A DNA stretch of 64,000 bases from Thiothrix nivea DSM 5205. GTDB lineage: Bacteria > Pseudomonadota > Gammaproteobacteria > Thiotrichales > Thiotrichaceae. How positions within the stretch are numbered: position 1 is the stretch's first letter; each line of letters starts with the position of its first letter. The translations under genes and the position numbers were made by a program. The notes below the pieces were generated by a model. The model made no database searches. It worked only from the letters and a program-made list of their open reading frames with translations, and was not told the origin of the DNA. Location of the stretch: contig NZ_JH651384.1 in NCBI RefSeq assembly GCF_000260135.1, positions 1,305,693 through 1,369,692 on the forward strand. Direction: 5' to 3'. Positions 1 through 11,086 of this stretch are shown piece by piece.

Positions 1-147
1 AAACCCATGTTTGCCCCTTGTTCATGGTTGGCTGCTGCCATCGGCGGTGACGGCTGGGGCGCTGGTATTGGCCGGGGCTGGGCTTGCGGCGGCGGCATCA
101 TCACCATGCCTGCACCCCCTGTTGGGCCTGCCGCGCTGCACCCTGCA
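1..147. other. Window edge, no confident gene
   Basis: This stretch lies downstream of the purF stop. On the plus strand one frame is open from base 2 to a TAA at 149-151 and encodes a hydrophobic Ala/Gly/Leu-rich tail, which could be the 3' end of a convergent membrane-protein gene starting outside the window. A second frame is also open, as expected in GC-rich DNA. I cannot choose between them. Confidence 0.25.
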
Positions 148-1653
148 TTAAGCACTATCGCAAATATCAATGGCAGCCATATCCTTGTCGCGTTTAGTTT
201 GTTCTTCATCATTGCGTAAAGCCTCCAGTTCAGCAAAATAATCACCGTCTTCCCCTGTTGCATAACAGCCGGTGAATACCGAGCAATCAAACGCTTTCAG
301 GCGGGTATTGCCTTTGCTGACCGCTGCAATCAGGTCTGGCAACGGCAGGTAGACCAGCCAGTCAACGCCGATGGCCTCCCCTACTTCCTGATCATTACGC
401 CCGTGGGCAATCAATTCCCTGGCGGCTGGCATGTCAATGCCGTAAATGTTGGGGAATTTGATCGGCGGCGATGCTGACGCAAAATACACCTTTTTCGCCC
501 CGGCGTCGCGCGCCATTTGCACGATTTCGCCCGAGGTCGTGCCTCGCACGATGGAATCATCCACCAGCATGACGTTCTTGCCCTTAAACTCCAGCCCCAG
601 CGGGTTGAGTTTCTGGCGTACCGACTTCTTGCGCTTAGCTTGCCCCGGCATGATGAAAGTACGCCCGATGTAACGGTTCTTGATGAAGCCTTCGCGGTAG
701 GGGACACCCAGGGTATAAGCCATTTCCAGCGCTGAGGTGCGGCTGGTGTCGGGGATCGGGATCACCACATCAATGTCATGCTCCGGCCACTCGCGCATGA
801 CGTATTCCGCCAGCTTGCGCCCCATGCGCATCCGCGCCTTGTGAACAAATACATTGTCGATGATCGAATCAGGGCGGGCAAAATACACGTATTCAAAAAT
901 ACAGGTCGAATATTGCGGGTTAGCACTGCACTGGCGGGTAAACACTTGCCCATCCGGGCAGATGAAAATGGCCTCACCCGGCTCAATGTCGCGCACCAGC
1001 TTGTAGCCCTGCGCATCCAGTGCCACGCTTTCCGACGCCAGCATGTATTCCTTGCCATTTGCGCTTTCACGCATCCCATACACCAGCGGGCGGATGCCAT
1101 GCGGGTCGCGGAAACCCACCAGACCGTCACGGGTCAGCATGGCCACTACCGCATACGCTCCCTTGCAACGCTTGTGCACGCCCCCCACCGCCGCAAAAAT
1201 GTCATCTGGTGTCACATGCAGGGCATTCTGGCGCAACAATTCCTGGGCAAACACGTTCAGCAGGATTTCGGAATCCGACTCGGTGTTAATCTGGCGGCGG
1301 TCTTGCTGGTACAACTCCTTTTTCAGCACAGGCGCATTGGTCAGGTTGCCGTTATGCGCCATCGAAATACCGTAAGGGCTGTTGACGTAAAACGGCTGCG
1401 CTTCGGCAGAAGATGACGAGCCTGCCGTCGGGTAACGCACATGCCCAACACCCATGTTTCCTTGCAACATACGCATATGCCGCTCATGGAAAACATCTTT
1501 TACCAACCCGTTTTCACGTCGCAGGTAAAGCTTGCGCCCATCGCTGGTGACAATCCCTGCCGCATCCTGCCCCCGGTGTTGTAACACAGTCAAGCCATCG
1601 TACAGCGCCTGGTTGACTGGCTCTTGAGCAATAATCCCGATAATTCCGCACAT
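148..1653 (-). CDS. purF: Amidophosphoribosyltransferase PurF
   Basis: First committed step of purine synthesis: transfers the glutamine amide nitrogen to PRPP to make 5-phosphoribosylamine in the cytosol. The 501-residue product starts MCGIIG, so Cys2 becomes the N-terminal nucleophile of the Ntn glutaminase domain once Met is removed. The C-terminal phosphoribosyltransferase domain carries the PRPP loop [14 protein letters not shown]. The start at 1653 is chosen because it puts the catalytic Cys at position 2 and has GAAGG upstream; the frame is open 22 codons further upstream but those residues are not PurF-like. It is the last gene of the minus-strand operon after cvpA, the same order as in E. 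coli and Pseudomonas. Confidence 0.97.
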   Translation of the reverse strand: MCGIIGIIAQEPVNQALYDGLTVLQHRGQDAAGIVTSDGRKLYLRRENGLVKDVFHERHMRMLQGNMGVGHVRYPTAGSSSSAEAQPFYVNSPYGISMAHNGNLTNAPVLKKELYQQDRRQINTESDSEILLNVFAQELLRQNALHVTPDDIFAAVGGVHKRCKGAYAVVAMLTRDGLVGFRDPHGIRPLVYGMRESANGKEYMLASESVALDAQGYKLVRDIEPGEAIFICPDGQVFTRQCSANPQYSTCIFEYVYFARPDSIIDNVFVHKARMRMGRKLAEYVMREWPEHDIDVVIPIPDTSRTSALEMAYTLGVPYREGFIKNRYIGRTFIMPGQAKRKKSVRQKLNPLGLEFKGKNVMLVDDSIVRGTTSGEIVQMARDAGAKKVYFASASPPIKFPNIYGIDMPAARELIAHGRNDQEVGEAIGVDWLVYLPLPDLIAAVSKGNTRLKAFDCSVFTGCYATGEDGDYFAELEALRNDEEQTKRDKDMAAIDICDSA

Positions 1654-1763
1654 AACTATGCCTTCACGCGCAACGAAAACGTCATATTCTAACCCCGTAA
1701 AAACAAAACAGCCATGCACGATACATGCATGGCTGCAAACTGTCCTGCGGAACCCGCTTTTGC

Positions 1764-2282
1764 CTATGGCTGGGCTGGAGCGCTGACCGGACGTTCAAGA
1801 TAATTGGAGAAATCCTGCGGGATCATGCCCCTGACAACCGTCGCTGTATTTTCAAACCAAGGCATCAGGATGGAGTCCTTCCACCACGCCTGTTTCGGGT
1901 AAGCCGTCAGCCCCATCAGCAACACCAACAGGGTAATGATCAGACCACCACGCAACACACCAAACGCTCCGCCCAGCAAGTGGTCAACCCCGCCCAACCC
2001 AATGGAAGCCACGGCAGCACTGAGCAAGTAATTGATGAAAGCGCCAATGATCAGCACACCGAAAAAAATGATGGCGAACGCAATACCCATGCGCACCACC
2101 TCACTTTGCACGGCAAACGGCAACTGGCTGGACAACGGCTTTACATACAATATTGCAAAGCCGAAGGCCGCTACCCAGGTCGCGAGGGAAAGCGCTTCCC
2201 TGACGAACCCCCTGATCAGGCCAATAATGGCCGACAATACGATTAGGACAATGATGCCCAGATCCAGGATTTCTGCTGTCAT
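1764..2282 (-). CDS. cvpA: CvpA family membrane protein
   Basis: A 172-residue inner-membrane protein with about four hydrophobic segments (near residues 8-24, 30-48, 62-85 and 100-125), matching the CvpA/colicin V production family. It lies directly upstream of purF and downstream of a SPOR gene, the conserved dedD-cvpA-purF order. CvpA is linked in enterobacteria to colicin V export and envelope or bile tolerance, but its biochemical role is not settled. The ATG follows the upstream gene by only 7 bp, so it is probably cotranscribed. Confidence 0.93.
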   Translation of the reverse strand: MTAEILDLGIIVLIVLSAIIGLIRGFVREALSLATWVAAFGFAILYVKPLSSQLPFAVQSEVVRMGIAFAIIFFGVLIIGAFINYLLSAAVASIGLGGVDHLLGGAFGVLRGGLIITLLVLLMGLTAYPKQAWWKDSILMPWFENTATVVRGMIPQDFSNYLERPVSAPAQP

Positions 2283-2289
2283 TGCTTAG

Positions 2290-3315
2290 TTATTTGCTGG
2301 TCACGAAGCTGCTTTGCACGTGCTGGTTCTGGGAGTAACGTGACTTCATTTTGGCCTGAGTGGCTTCGGCAGCGGCGCGGTCAGTGAAACCGCCAATGCT
2401 GACACGATAAACAGTCTTGCCACCTACATTGGCAGGTGAAACCCGTGCATCATAACCGTCAGCCCTGAGCGGAGTGGCGACCCCCTCTGCCTTCGCCTTG
2501 TCGGAACTGGCAATAACCTGTATGGAGAAATTACCCTTACCTGCATTTGCAGCCGGGGTGGCAGCCAGATCCTTGGCTTTTGCTGCGGCAGCCTTCTCAG
2601 CGGCAGCCTTCTCAGCAGCGGCTTTGGCGGCGGCACTTTCCGTAGATTGTGCTTTTGGCACCGGCCTCTCGTTCACCAGCACAACCTTGGAACTGCCAGA
2701 TGACGCTGGCTTGCTGGTCGGCGGGGTGCTGCTGGCTGGTTTGTCCTGCTGGGCCAGGGAAGCGCTGCCGCCTGTTGCGGGCTTGCTGGCAGATGCCTGT
2801 TGCTTCCCCTGGGTTGCACCACCAGCGGTATCCGACCCCGCGCCACCCATATCCACTGACTGGGCATCACCGGTTCCCATACTGCCAGTGCCTTTCTTGA
2901 CCTGACCGTCAGTATCCACTACGTCACGGACTTCACCGCCCGGGCGCACACTCAAACCGGTGGTATTGGCAACCGTCTCAGGCATTTTCACCTCAACACC
3001 AGGAATCAGGCCACCATTCTGCTGGGCAGCACCTGCTTGCTCTTGGGAACCATCCGTCCCGGTCATGCCGATACCTTGCTGCTGGGTTTGGTCGCCGACA
3101 TTTTCGCCTTCACCCACCACGCTTGGTTTCTGTTCATCACCACCACCAACACCAGGGAATCCTAGAATCGGTTTGGTTTCGGCTGTCTGGTCCATCGCCA
3201 TGCCTTGCTGGCCATCACGGTTTTTGCCTTTCAGCAACCACGCCAATAACAACGCCGCGACCAGCACCAGTACGACTGCGCCGATCATGCGTTTGGTTGT
3301 AGCCTTATTATCCAT
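2290..3315 (-). CDS. SPOR-domain protein, DedD-like
   Basis: A 341-residue bitopic inner-membrane protein: short cytosolic N-terminus, one membrane helix near residues 13-29, a long low-complexity periplasmic linker (Gly/Gln/Ser-rich, then Ala/Lys repeats near 225-250) and a C-terminal SPOR domain from about residue 262. SPOR domains bind septal peptidoglycan lacking stem peptides, so a role at the division site is expected. Position between folC and cvpA matches dedD. The linker is longer than in E. coli DedD. The Ala/Lys-rich stretch resembles TolA-type linkers and may form a helix. Confidence 0.88.
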   Translation of the reverse strand: MDNKATTKRMIGAVVLVLVAALLLAWLLKGKNRDGQQGMAMDQTAETKPILGFPGVGGGDEQKPSVVGEGENVGDQTQQQGIGMTGTDGSQEQAGAAQQNGGLIPGVEVKMPETVANTTGLSVRPGGEVRDVVDTDGQVKKGTGSMGTGDAQSVDMGGAGSDTAGGATQGKQQASASKPATGGSASLAQQDKPASSTPPTSKPASSGSSKVVLVNERPVPKAQSTESAAAKAAAEKAAAEKAAAAKAKDLAATPAANAGKGNFSIQVIASSDKAKAEGVATPLRADGYDARVSPANVGGKTVYRVSIGGFTDRAAAEATQAKMKSRYSQNQHVQSSFVTSK

Positions 3316-3372
3316 ATTGATTCACTGCTCCTTTATATGTGACTGTGAAATGACACTCAAAAACGTTTTTGC

Positions 3373-4620
3373 TCAAATGTTATGACTGGATGACGCTTGA
3401 TCTGCCCTGTGGTGGGGCAGTAATTCCAACATACCGGATACTACCAGAAAAGAGCCGAAAGCAACCACCCTGTCCTGTTTTCCCGCGCTTAAGCGCAACG
3501 GCTCCCAGGCTGACTGAAAATCAGGGCAGACATGGATGGGCGTTTCCACCCCGGCTGCACGCATGGCCGTTTCCAGTGCTTTGATCTCAGTGGCTCTACC
3601 CGTCGGCAGGGAAACTAGCCACCAAGCATCCACGCACTCCGCCATTGCCGTTACTACCCCGGCAAGATCCTTATCCGCAAGTATAGAAAAAATTGCAAAT
3701 GTTTTACCCTTCACGCCATTTTTTTTCAGCCAGGAGGCCAGTTCCATGGCGGCCTGGGGATTATGGGCAACATCCAGGATCAATTCAGGCTGTTCGTGCA
3801 CGTGCTGCATACGCCCGGTCAGGGTAACGGCAGCCAAACCGCTGGTGACCACCTCCCCCGACACCGGCAAGCGACCTGCCAATTGTTGCAAAGCAGTGAT
3901 GACACAAGCCGCATTGCGCACCTGCACTTCCCCACGCAAGGCAGGTGCTGGAACACCTTCCGTACTAAAATCACGCCCGTATTGCAACAGCTTTGCACCA
4001 ACCCGGGCTGCTTCGCTGGCGATGGAAGCCGGTGGTTGCGGGTCGCCACACACGACCGGCTTGCCAGCACGCATGATGCCGGCTTTTTCCTTGCCTATGT
4101 CTTCACGGTTATCGCCCAGCCAGTCGACGTGATCAATGCCAATACCGGTAATAATAGCAACGTCGGCATCCCACAGGTTACAGGCATCCAGCCGCCCACC
4201 CAGACCGACCTCCAGTACCATGACATCAACGTTTTCTTGCAGGAAACACCAGACTGCCGCCAGCGTACCAAACTCGAAATAGGTCAGGTCAGTCTTGCCC
4301 CTGGCCTTGTCGATGGTTTTAAAGGCGGCACAGATGGCAGCATCCATTACCGGCTCGCCATTGATGGCAATACGCTCGTTGTAGCGCAACAGATGGGGGG
4401 AGGTGTAAGTGCCGACCTTGTAACCCTGCTGCCGCAGGATTTGTGTCAGCATGGCGCAGGTGGAACCTTTGCCATTGGTGCCGCCTACCGTGATGACGGG
4501 TACGGGAAGCTGGAGCAGCCCCATGCGCCCCGCCACCAGACGGATGCGTTCCAGACCCAGTTTTATCGCTGACAGGAACAGATTCTCCTGCCAACGCAGC
4601 CAGTCATCAAGTGTTTTCAA
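3373..4620 (-). CDS. folC: Folylpolyglutamate/dihydrofolate synthase FolC
   Basis: Bifunctional dihydrofolate synthase and folylpolyglutamate synthase of the Mur-ligase superfamily, 415 residues. It adds glutamate to dihydropteroate and extends the glutamate tail of folates. The ATP loop is [13 protein letters not shown] near residues 46-58, and the Mur-ligase central domain is followed by a C-terminal domain with the DVAHNPQA motif. The ATG overlaps the accD stop (4-base overlap), so the two are translationally coupled, as in the E. coli accD-folC operon. About 57 bp separate it from the SPOR gene. Confidence 0.96.
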   Translation of the reverse strand: MKTLDDWLRWQENLFLSAIKLGLERIRLVAGRMGLLQLPVPVITVGGTNGKGSTCAMLTQILRQQGYKVGTYTSPHLLRYNERIAINGEPVMDAAICAAFKTIDKARGKTDLTYFEFGTLAAVWCFLQENVDVMVLEVGLGGRLDACNLWDADVAIITGIGIDHVDWLGDNREDIGKEKAGIMRAGKPVVCGDPQPPASIASEAARVGAKLLQYGRDFSTEGVPAPALRGEVQVRNAACVITALQQLAGRLPVSGEVVTSGLAAVTLTGRMQHVHEQPELILDVAHNPQAAMELASWLKKNGVKGKTFAIFSILADKDLAGVVTAMAECVDAWWLVSLPTGRATEIKALETAMRAAGVETPIHVCPDFQSAWEPLRLSAGKQDRVVAFGSFLVVSGMLELLPHHRADQASSSHNI

Positions 4621-5504
4621 GCAGCTTCCGGTTGTTGGATAGGGCTGGGCTTATGTTGCAACATGGAAACCAGATCGGCAATGGTTTCGCGCATTTTATT
4701 CCGGTGCACGATCATGTCAATGGCACCCTTTTCTTGCAGGAACTCGCTGCGCTGGAAACCTTCCGGCAATTTTTCGCGCACGGTCTGCTCGATAACGCGC
4801 GGCCCTGCAAACCCGATCAGCGCCTTAGGCTCACCAATCTGAATGTCACCCAGCATCGCAAAACTGGCGGAAACCCCACCCATGGTCGGGTCGGTCAATA
4901 CCGAAATGAACGGCACATGCTTTTCGCTCATGCGCGTCAGCACTGCACTGGTTTTGGACATCTGCATCAGGGAGAACAGTGCCTCCTGCATCCGTGCCCC
5001 GCCACTGGCCGCAAAACAGATGTAGGGCATTTTCCCCGCCATGGCAGCTTCCGCCCCACGCACAAAGCGCTCACCGACCACCGACCCCATGGAGCCGCCC
5101 ATAAAACGGAAATCGAATGCAGCCACCACCATCGGCACGCCCACCACCGTGCCTTTCATCACGATCAGGGCGTCTTTTTCACCGGTTTCCTTCTGCGCGG
5201 CCATCAAGCGGTCTTTGTATTTTTTGGTATCCTTGAACTTGAGCATGTCGGTCGGTGCAACATTGGCCGCAACCTCTTCGCGCCCGTCATTATCCAGAAA
5301 AATATCCAGACGGCGGCGGGCATTGATACGCATATGATGCTCGCACTTGGGGCAAACATCGTTGTTGCGCTCCAGCTCAGCCCGGTACAACACCGCTTGG
5401 CAGGAGGGGCACTGATGCCACAAACCTTCCGGAATGGATTTTTTCTCGGTAATTGCCGTATCGGTGCGAATGCGTGACGGCAGCAGTTTTTCAAACCAAC
5501 TCAT
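4617..5504 (-). CDS. accD: Acetyl-CoA carboxylase carboxyltransferase subunit beta
   Basis: The beta subunit of the acetyl-CoA carboxylase carboxyltransferase, which with AccA transfers CO2 from carboxybiotin to acetyl-CoA to make malonyl-CoA for fatty acid synthesis. It has 295 residues. An N-terminal zinc ribbon is visible (Cys32-x2-Cys35 and Cys51-x2-Cys54), followed by the crotonase-like carboxyltransferase fold with the [12 protein letters not shown] and ASGGARMQE stretches. It sits between trpA and folC in the operon, with a 21-bp gap to trpA. Confidence 0.97.
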   Translation of the reverse strand: MSWFEKLLPSRIRTDTAITEKKSIPEGLWHQCPSCQAVLYRAELERNNDVCPKCEHHMRINARRRLDIFLDNDGREEVAANVAPTDMLKFKDTKKYKDRLMAAQKETGEKDALIVMKGTVVGVPMVVAAFDFRFMGGSMGSVVGERFVRGAEAAMAGKMPYICFAASGGARMQEALFSLMQMSKTSAVLTRMSEKHVPFISVLTDPTMGGVSASFAMLGDIQIGEPKALIGFAGPRVIEQTVREKLPEGFQRSEFLQEKGAIDMIVHRNKMRETIADLVSMLQHKPSPIQQPEAA

Positions 5505-5525
5505 GGAATGTGTTTACTCTTGGGT

Positions 5526-6329
5526 TCAGGCATCCATTGCAGTGCGCATGGATGCCAGCAAATGACTGATATTATGCATAATGGCGGCATGATCATCAGG
5601 TGTTGCCTCAATCTGTTTGATCACGGCACTACCAACCACCACGGCGTCAGCGACTTTGGCAACGGCAGCAGCGGATTCGGCATCCTTGATACCGAAACCA
5701 ACACCCAGCGGCAAATCGGTATGTTCGCGGATTTGGGCTATGCGTCCGGCGACTGCGCCAACGTCCAGCGTGCTTGCGCCGGTGACACCTTTCAGCGATA
5801 CGTAATAGACGAAACCACCACCGGCTTCCGCCACGCTTTTCATGCGCATGGCTGGTGTGGTGGGCGACAGCAGGAAAATCGGATCAATGCCGTGCTCCTT
5901 GAACATCGGTAGTACCCCCATACCCTCTTCCGGTGGCAAGTCGACGGTCAACGCACCATCTACACCCGCCTCTTCGGCTGCTTTGGCGAATTCCTCATAC
6001 CCCATGATTTCGATCGGGTTCAGGTAACCCATCAGCACCACTGGCGTGGTCTGGTTGGTCTGGCGGAATTCTTTCACCATGGCGAGGATGTCTTGCAGGC
6101 TGGTTCCGTGTACCAAGGCGCGTTCGTGCGCCTGCTGGATAGTCGGACCATCCGCCATCGGGTCGGAAAACGGCACGCCCAGCTCAATGATGTTGGCTCC
6201 GGCTTCCACCATGCGGTGCATCAGCGGTACGGTAATGGAAGGGTGTGGGTCGCCAGCAGTGACGTAGGGAATCAGCGCGGTCTTGCCCTGCGCTTTCAGG
6301 TCGGCGAAACAGGCTGCGATGCGGCTCAT
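5526..6329 (-). CDS. trpA: Tryptophan synthase alpha subunit
   Basis: Cleaves indole-3-glycerol phosphate to indole and glyceraldehyde 3-phosphate; indole is channelled to the beta subunit. The 267-residue product has the TIM-barrel hallmarks: [13 protein letters not shown] carrying the catalytic Glu/Asp region near residues 48-60, and the phosphate-binding GVGFGI and VVGSAV loops. The ATG overlaps the trpB stop by 4 bases, so the pair is coupled. Confidence 0.97.
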   Translation of the reverse strand: MSRIAACFADLKAQGKTALIPYVTAGDPHPSITVPLMHRMVEAGANIIELGVPFSDPMADGPTIQQAHERALVHGTSLQDILAMVKEFRQTNQTTPVVLMGYLNPIEIMGYEEFAKAAEEAGVDGALTVDLPPEEGMGVLPMFKEHGIDPIFLLSPTTPAMRMKSVAEAGGGFVYYVSLKGVTGASTLDVGAVAGRIAQIREHTDLPLGVGFGIKDAESAAAVAKVADAVVVGSAVIKQIEATPDDHAAIMHNISHLLASMRTAMDA

Positions 6330-7540
6330 AGGGTGATGCCCTCCAGACGCGCGATGGTGTTGATGTCCTTGTCGCCACGCCCGGACAGGTTGACGATGAT
6401 GATTTGATCCTTATCCATGGTCGGTGCGAGTTTCATGGCGTAGGCCAATGCGTGGCTGCTTTCCAGCGCCGGAATAATACCTTCCTTGCGGGTCAGGGCG
6501 TGGAAACCTTCCATCGCTTCCTGGTCAGTCACGGCGACGTAGTTGGCGCGGCCTATATCTTTCAACCATGCGTGTTCCGGCCCGACACCGGGGTAATCCA
6601 GACCAGCGGAAATGGAATGCGTTTCGATGATCTGGCCGTTGGTATCTTCCATCAAATAGGTACGGTTGCCGTGCAGCACGCCCGGCTTGCCTGCGCACAG
6701 CGGTGCTGCGTGCTTGCCGGTTTCGATGCCATCACCGGCAGCTTCCACGCCGTAGATTTTCACGGATTCGTCTTGCAGGAACGGGTGGAACAAGCCGATG
6801 GCATTGGAACCACCACCGACACAGGCAACCAGCGCATCCGGCAAACGGCCTTCCAATTCCTGAATCTGTTGGCGTGCTTCACGGCCAATCACGCACTGGA
6901 AATCACGTACCATCGCAGGGTACGGGTGCGGCCCTGCCACCGTACCAATGATATAGAAAGTATCGTCGACGTTCGTCACCCAGTCGCGCATCGCTTCGTT
7001 GAGCGCATCCTTAAGGGTTTTGGAACCGGATGTGACCGGAACGACTGTCGCCCCCAGCAATTTCATGCGGAATACGTTGGGAGCCTGACGCTGCACATCC
7101 TCTGCACCCATGTAGACCACGCATTCGAGTCCAAGGCGGGCGGCGATGGTGGCGGAAGCCACGCCATGCTGACCCGCGCCGGTTTCAGCGATGATGCGTT
7201 TCTTGCCCATGTATTTGGCGAGCAGTGCCTGACCGATGGTGTTGTTGATCTTGTGCGCACCGGTGTGGTTCAGGTCTTCGCGCTTGAGGTAAATTTTTGC
7301 GCCGCCCAGTTCACGCGTCCAGCGTTCCGCCAGATACAACGGGCTGGGGCGACCGACGTAATATTGCAGGTCACGGTCAAACTCGGCCTGGAATACCGGG
7401 TCGTTTTTGAGCTTTTCGTAGGCTTGTTCCAGTTCATAGATCGGCTCCATCAGCGTTTCCGCGACGAAACGCCCGCCGTATATGCCAAAATGCCCCGCGT
7501 TGTCGGGCATGGCGTTCCAGTTGAATTCGCTGAATTTCAC
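6326..7540 (-). CDS. trpB: Tryptophan synthase beta subunit (TrpB1)
   Basis: PLP enzyme that condenses indole with serine to tryptophan. The PLP lysine lies in HTGAHKINN, and the phosphate-binding GGGSNA loop and the C-terminal SGRGDKD are present. I choose GTG at 7540 (protein [19 protein letters not shown], 404 residues) because GGAG lies about ten bases upstream; ATG at 7510 is possible, and the frame is open to 7648 without family-like sequence. This is the first gene of the trpBA-accD-folC-dedD-cvpA-purF run. A second, truncated TrpB2-type gene lies at 54.4 kb. Confidence 0.95.
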   Translation of the reverse strand: MKFSEFNWNAMPDNAGHFGIYGGRFVAETLMEPIYELEQAYEKLKNDPVFQAEFDRDLQYYVGRPSPLYLAERWTRELGGAKIYLKREDLNHTGAHKINNTIGQALLAKYMGKKRIIAETGAGQHGVASATIAARLGLECVVYMGAEDVQRQAPNVFRMKLLGATVVPVTSGSKTLKDALNEAMRDWVTNVDDTFYIIGTVAGPHPYPAMVRDFQCVIGREARQQIQELEGRLPDALVACVGGGSNAIGLFHPFLQDESVKIYGVEAAGDGIETGKHAAPLCAGKPGVLHGNRTYLMEDTNGQIIETHSISAGLDYPGVGPEHAWLKDIGRANYVAVTDQEAMEGFHALTRKEGIIPALESSHALAYAMKLAPTMDKDQIIIVNLSGRGDKDINTIARLEGITL

Positions 7541-7683
7541 TGACCAGCTTCTCCTGCGTATCGGTCGTACAAAACGGGGTAAGTTACCATAAGCGGCAAA
7601 ACCTATCCATGCTGCAAACGGGCTATCAACGCAGAACTGCTTTGGCAATTACCTGAATGTCAGGAATATTGGTATTCGAGCCA

Positions 7684-7706
7684 TCCTCCTTTGCAAAAGG
7701 AGGAGG
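7684..7706. repeat. Palindromic hairpin between operons
   Basis: A near-perfect inverted repeat with TCCTCCTTT and AAAGGAGGA arms around a short TGCA-type loop lies in the 190-bp gap between trpB and the transglutaminase gene. It is followed by a G-rich GGCTGGGGTGGTGGGG stretch. It may be a terminator for the 7.7-13.5 kb operon or a REP-type genomic repeat. Only one copy is seen here. Confidence 0.5.
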
Positions 7707-7732
7707 CTGGGGTGGTGGGGATTTTACTCCGC

Positions 7733-10700
7733 CTACATACGGCGAAGGTCAAGCGTATACGGATAATCCGCATTCGTCTCTTCCTGCGGCGGAGCCATCG
7801 GGCGTGCCGGATGCGTGTAGAACTCGCGGGTAGCATCCGACAGGAACTTAGGCTCCAGCATCCCCGGCGTATGCTGCTCACGGAAGCGTGAGAAACGCCG
7901 CCCTTCTGCCTCATACGCATTCACAGGGAAGGTGTCGTAGCTACGCCCACCCGGATGCACCACATGGTAGGTACAGCCGCCGATCGAGCGCCCTGTCCAG
8001 GTGTCGATGATGTCGAACACCAGCGGTGAATGGATGCCAATGGTCGGATGCAGCGCGGAAGGCGGCTGCCAAGCACGATAACGTACCCCGGCCACATACT
8101 CACCCTGCACCCCGGTCGGATTCATCGGCACACGCCGCCCGTTGCACGCCACCACGTAGCGCGAATCGGTCAACCCGTTGATCTTGACCTGCAAGCGCTC
8201 AATAGAGGAATCCACGAAACGCGCCGTACCCATGTTACTGAGTTCTTCACCCAGCACATTCCAAGGCTCCAACGCCGCACGCAGTTCCAGTTGCACACCG
8301 CAATACTGCACCCGCCCGTAAACCGGGAAGCGGAACTCATGGAACGGCGCAAACCACTCCTGCTGGAACGGATAGCCCGCCGCCTGCAAATCCTCGCACA
8401 CATCGCGCATGTCATCCCACACGTAATACGGCAGCATCCAGCGGTCATGCAGTTCCGTGCCCCAGCGCACCAGACGGTGTTTGTACGGCACATTCCAGAA
8501 ACGCGCCACCAGCGTGCGCAGCAGCAGCATTTGCACTACCGACATACGCGCGTGCGGCGGCATTTCAAACGCACGGAATTCCACCAAACCCTGACGCCCG
8601 CTGAAAGAATCCGGCGAGTACAGCTTGTCGATGCAGAATTCAGCGCGGTGGGTATTACCGGTCACGTCAATCAGCAGGTTGCGCAGCAAACGGTCGACAA
8701 TCCACGGCTGGCTGTTATGCCCACTCGGCATTTGCTGGAAAGCGATTTCCAGCTCATACAGCGCCTCATCACGCGCCTCATCGACACGCGGAGCCTGACT
8801 GGTCGGGCCGATAAACATGCCAGAGAACAGATAGGAAAGCCCCGGATGGTGCTGCCAGAACGTCAGTAAACTGCGCAGCAAATCCGGCTGACGCAGGAAC
8901 GGGCTGTCACCCGGCGTCCACGAGCCCAGCGTGACGTGATTGCCACCGCCAGTGCCGGTATGACGCCCATCCAGCATGAATTTTTCCGTGCCCAGACGCG
9001 CTTGGCGTGCTTCTTCATACAGCACCTCGGTATTGTCGACCAGCTCCTGCCAGTTGCTGGCCGGGTGAATATTAACCTCGATAACACCCGGATCAGGCGT
9101 GACCTTGAAGGATTTCATGCGCGGGTCGCTCGGCGGCTCATAACCTTCCAGCAGCACCGGCATATTGAGTTCGGCAGCCGTCTTTTCGATGCTGGCGACG
9201 ATCATCAGGTAATGTTCCAGATAATGCAGCGGCGGCAGGAATACATGCATACGGCCTTCGCGCGCCTGGATGCACAGAGCCGTGCGTGGCACATCGCGCC
9301 ATTCCTTTGCCAGTGGGCGGCTGTCGGCGTGCTGTACTTGCGGTTCCGGCGGGGCGACCAGCTCGCGGTAACGCCATTCCACTTCGCCGTGAAAATCCGG
9401 CAGTGGCGGGCGGTCTTCAAACGGGCATGGCTGGGACTCTATGTCGCGCTCATCCTCGGTAGACCACGGCAGTGAATCCAGCGGCATCCGGAAACCCATC
9501 GGCGAGTTGCCGGGAATCAGATACATGTTTTCGCGGCGGAACTCCCACGGCGCACTGCTCCAGCCCTGCTTGCCGTAATCCCAGCGTACCGGCAACGCAT
9601 AGCCAGTCGGCACGTCCAGCCCGTGTTGAAGGGCCAGTACCAGATCGTTGCGGTTTTTGCTGTCGCGCAAGTTCAGGGTCAGCCAGTCGACGTTGGCGGG
9701 CTGGTTAGCCTCTTTCCACAGGTAATACAGACGATCTTCGTAACCTGGCACGAGGTATTTGCTCTTCAGACCAAGGTGGCCGCACAGGGTTTCGGAAAAC
9801 TGTTTCGCCTCAGCATCGCCGAAGCCGTAATCCTTCTGGTCATCAGCGATCAGGCGCTGGTTTTTCCAGATCGGCAACCCGTCGACACGCCAGAAACAGG
9901 CCAGTGCCCAGCGCGGGAACGGTTCGCCCGGATACCACTTGCCCTGCCCGAATTGCAGTACGCTGCCGTCGTTGGAAAACACTTTTTGCATCCGCCGCAG
10001 CAAATCGCCCGCCAGCGCGCGTTTGTGTTCACCCAACGCGGCGCTGTTCCACTGCGGTGATTCCATGTCGTCGATGGAAACGAAGGTCGGCTCGCCACCC
10101 ATGGTCAGGCGCACGTCACCCCGGATCAGGTCGGCTTCCACCTGATTACCCAGCGCCTGGATGTGCGCCCATTGCTCGTCGGAATACGGCTTGGTGACAC
10201 GCGGGTCTTCGTGGATACGGGTGACGGTGTTGCTAAACTCAAATTCAACTTCGCACTTGTCGGTCATGCCGTCGATCGGCGCGGCGCTGCCCGGTTTTGG
10301 CGTACAGGCCAGCGGAATGTGGCCTTCGCCCGCGAACAGGCCGGAGGTCGGGTCAAGCCCTACCCAGCCCGCGCCCGGCAGGAACACTTCCGTCCAGGCG
10401 TGCAGGTCGGTGAAATCGGCCTCCGGACCACTGGGGCCATCCAGCGATTTTTGATCGGCAGTCAACTGCACCAGATAGCCGGAAACGAAGCGTGCCGCCA
10501 GCCCCAGATGGCGCAGGATTTGCACCAGCAGCCACGCCGTGTCACGGCAGGAACCGCGCTTGATGGTCAGCGTTTCCTCGCACGGCTGGATGCCCGGTTC
10601 CATGCGGATGTTGTAGCCGATGTCCTGCTGCAAACGCTGGTTGAGCGCAACCAGAAACAGGATGGTATTGGGCTGCTCGAAATCCACACCCTTGAGCCAT

Positions 10701-11086
10701 TCCTGTAATTTTTCACCATCTTCGGTGACTTCCAGATAAGCATCCAGCTCACGCTTCAGTTCCGGTTTGTATTTGAACGGGTACTCCTGCGCGTAATCCT
10801 CGACGAAAAAGTCGAACGGGTTGATCGTGACCATATCGGCCACCAGATCGACTTCCACGCTCAGCTCGGTGACTTTTTCGTTAAATACCAGCCGCGCCAA
10901 CCAGTTGCCGAACGGGTCTTGCTGCCAGTTGATGAAATGATTTTCCGGCTTGATATTGAGGGAGTAAGCCAGGATCGGGGTACGCGAATGCGCTGCCGGG
11001 CGCAGGCGCACCACATGCGGCGACAGGTTGACGGGACGGTCGAACTTGTAGACTGTGCGGTGGTTTAAAGCGACGTGAATACTCAT
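7733..11086 (-). CDS. Transglutaminase-like protein with DUF2126
   Basis: A 1117-residue cytosolic protein with two parts. Residues 1 to about 300 are a bacterial transglutaminase-like cysteine peptidase domain with a complete apparent triad: Cys180 in RGSCRDTAW, His229 in DLHAWTEVF and Asp245 in GLDPTSG. Residues from about 310 form the large DUF2126 region, with conserved-looking stretches such as LTMGGEPTFVS and GGGNHVTLGS. No signal peptide is visible. It follows the alpha-E gene with no gap, so the three genes form one operon. From published comparative genomics as I recall it, such ATP-grasp/alpha-E/transglutaminase sets are predicted to make or modify a peptide. The substrate is unknown. 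Confidence 0.92.
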   Translation of the reverse strand: MSIHVALNHRTVYKFDRPVNLSPHVVRLRPAAHSRTPILAYSLNIKPENHFINWQQDPFGNWLARLVFNEKVTELSVEVDLVADMVTINPFDFFVEDYAQEYPFKYKPELKRELDAYLEVTEDGEKLQEWLKGVDFEQPNTILFLVALNQRLQQDIGYNIRMEPGIQPCEETLTIKRGSCRDTAWLLVQILRHLGLAARFVSGYLVQLTADQKSLDGPSGPEADFTDLHAWTEVFLPGAGWVGLDPTSGLFAGEGHIPLACTPKPGSAAPIDGMTDKCEVEFEFSNTVTRIHEDPRVTKPYSDEQWAHIQALGNQVEADLIRGDVRLTMGGEPTFVSIDDMESPQWNSAALGEHKRALAGDLLRRMQKVFSNDGSVLQFGQGKWYPGEPFPRWALACFWRVDGLPIWKNQRLIADDQKDYGFGDAEAKQFSETLCGHLGLKSKYLVPGYEDRLYYLWKEANQPANVDWLTLNLRDSKNRNDLVLALQHGLDVPTGYALPVRWDYGKQGWSSAPWEFRRENMYLIPGNSPMGFRMPLDSLPWSTEDERDIESQPCPFEDRPPLPDFHGEVEWRYRELVAPPEPQVQHADSRPLAKEWRDVPRTALCIQAREGRMHVFLPPLHYLEHYLMIVASIEKTAAELNMPVLLEGYEPPSDPRMKSFKVTPDPGVIEVNIHPASNWQELVDNTEVLYEEARQARLGTEKFMLDGRHTGTGGGNHVTLGSWTPGDSPFLRQPDLLRSLLTFWQHHPGLSYLFSGMFIGPTSQAPRVDEARDEALYELEIAFQQMPSGHNSQPWIVDRLLRNLLIDVTGNTHRAEFCIDKLYSPDSFSGRQGLVEFRAFEMPPHARMSVVQMLLLRTLVARFWNVPYKHRLVRWGTELHDRWMLPYYVWDDMRDVCEDLQAAGYPFQQEWFAPFHEFRFPVYGRVQYCGVQLELRAALEPWNVLGEELSNMGTARFVDSSIERLQVKINGLTDSRYVVACNGRRVPMNPTGVQGEYVAGVRYRAWQPPSALHPTIGIHSPLVFDIIDTWTGRSIGGCTYHVVHPGGRSYDTFPVNAYEAEGRRFSRFREQHTPGMLEPKFLSDATREFYTHPARPMAPPQEETNADYPYTLDLRRM

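Noticed and set aside
7..219. Open frame of 70 codons on the plus strand at the window start
   Set aside because: Gly/Ala/Trp-rich, overlaps the purF 3' end, no family features; another frame is equally open.
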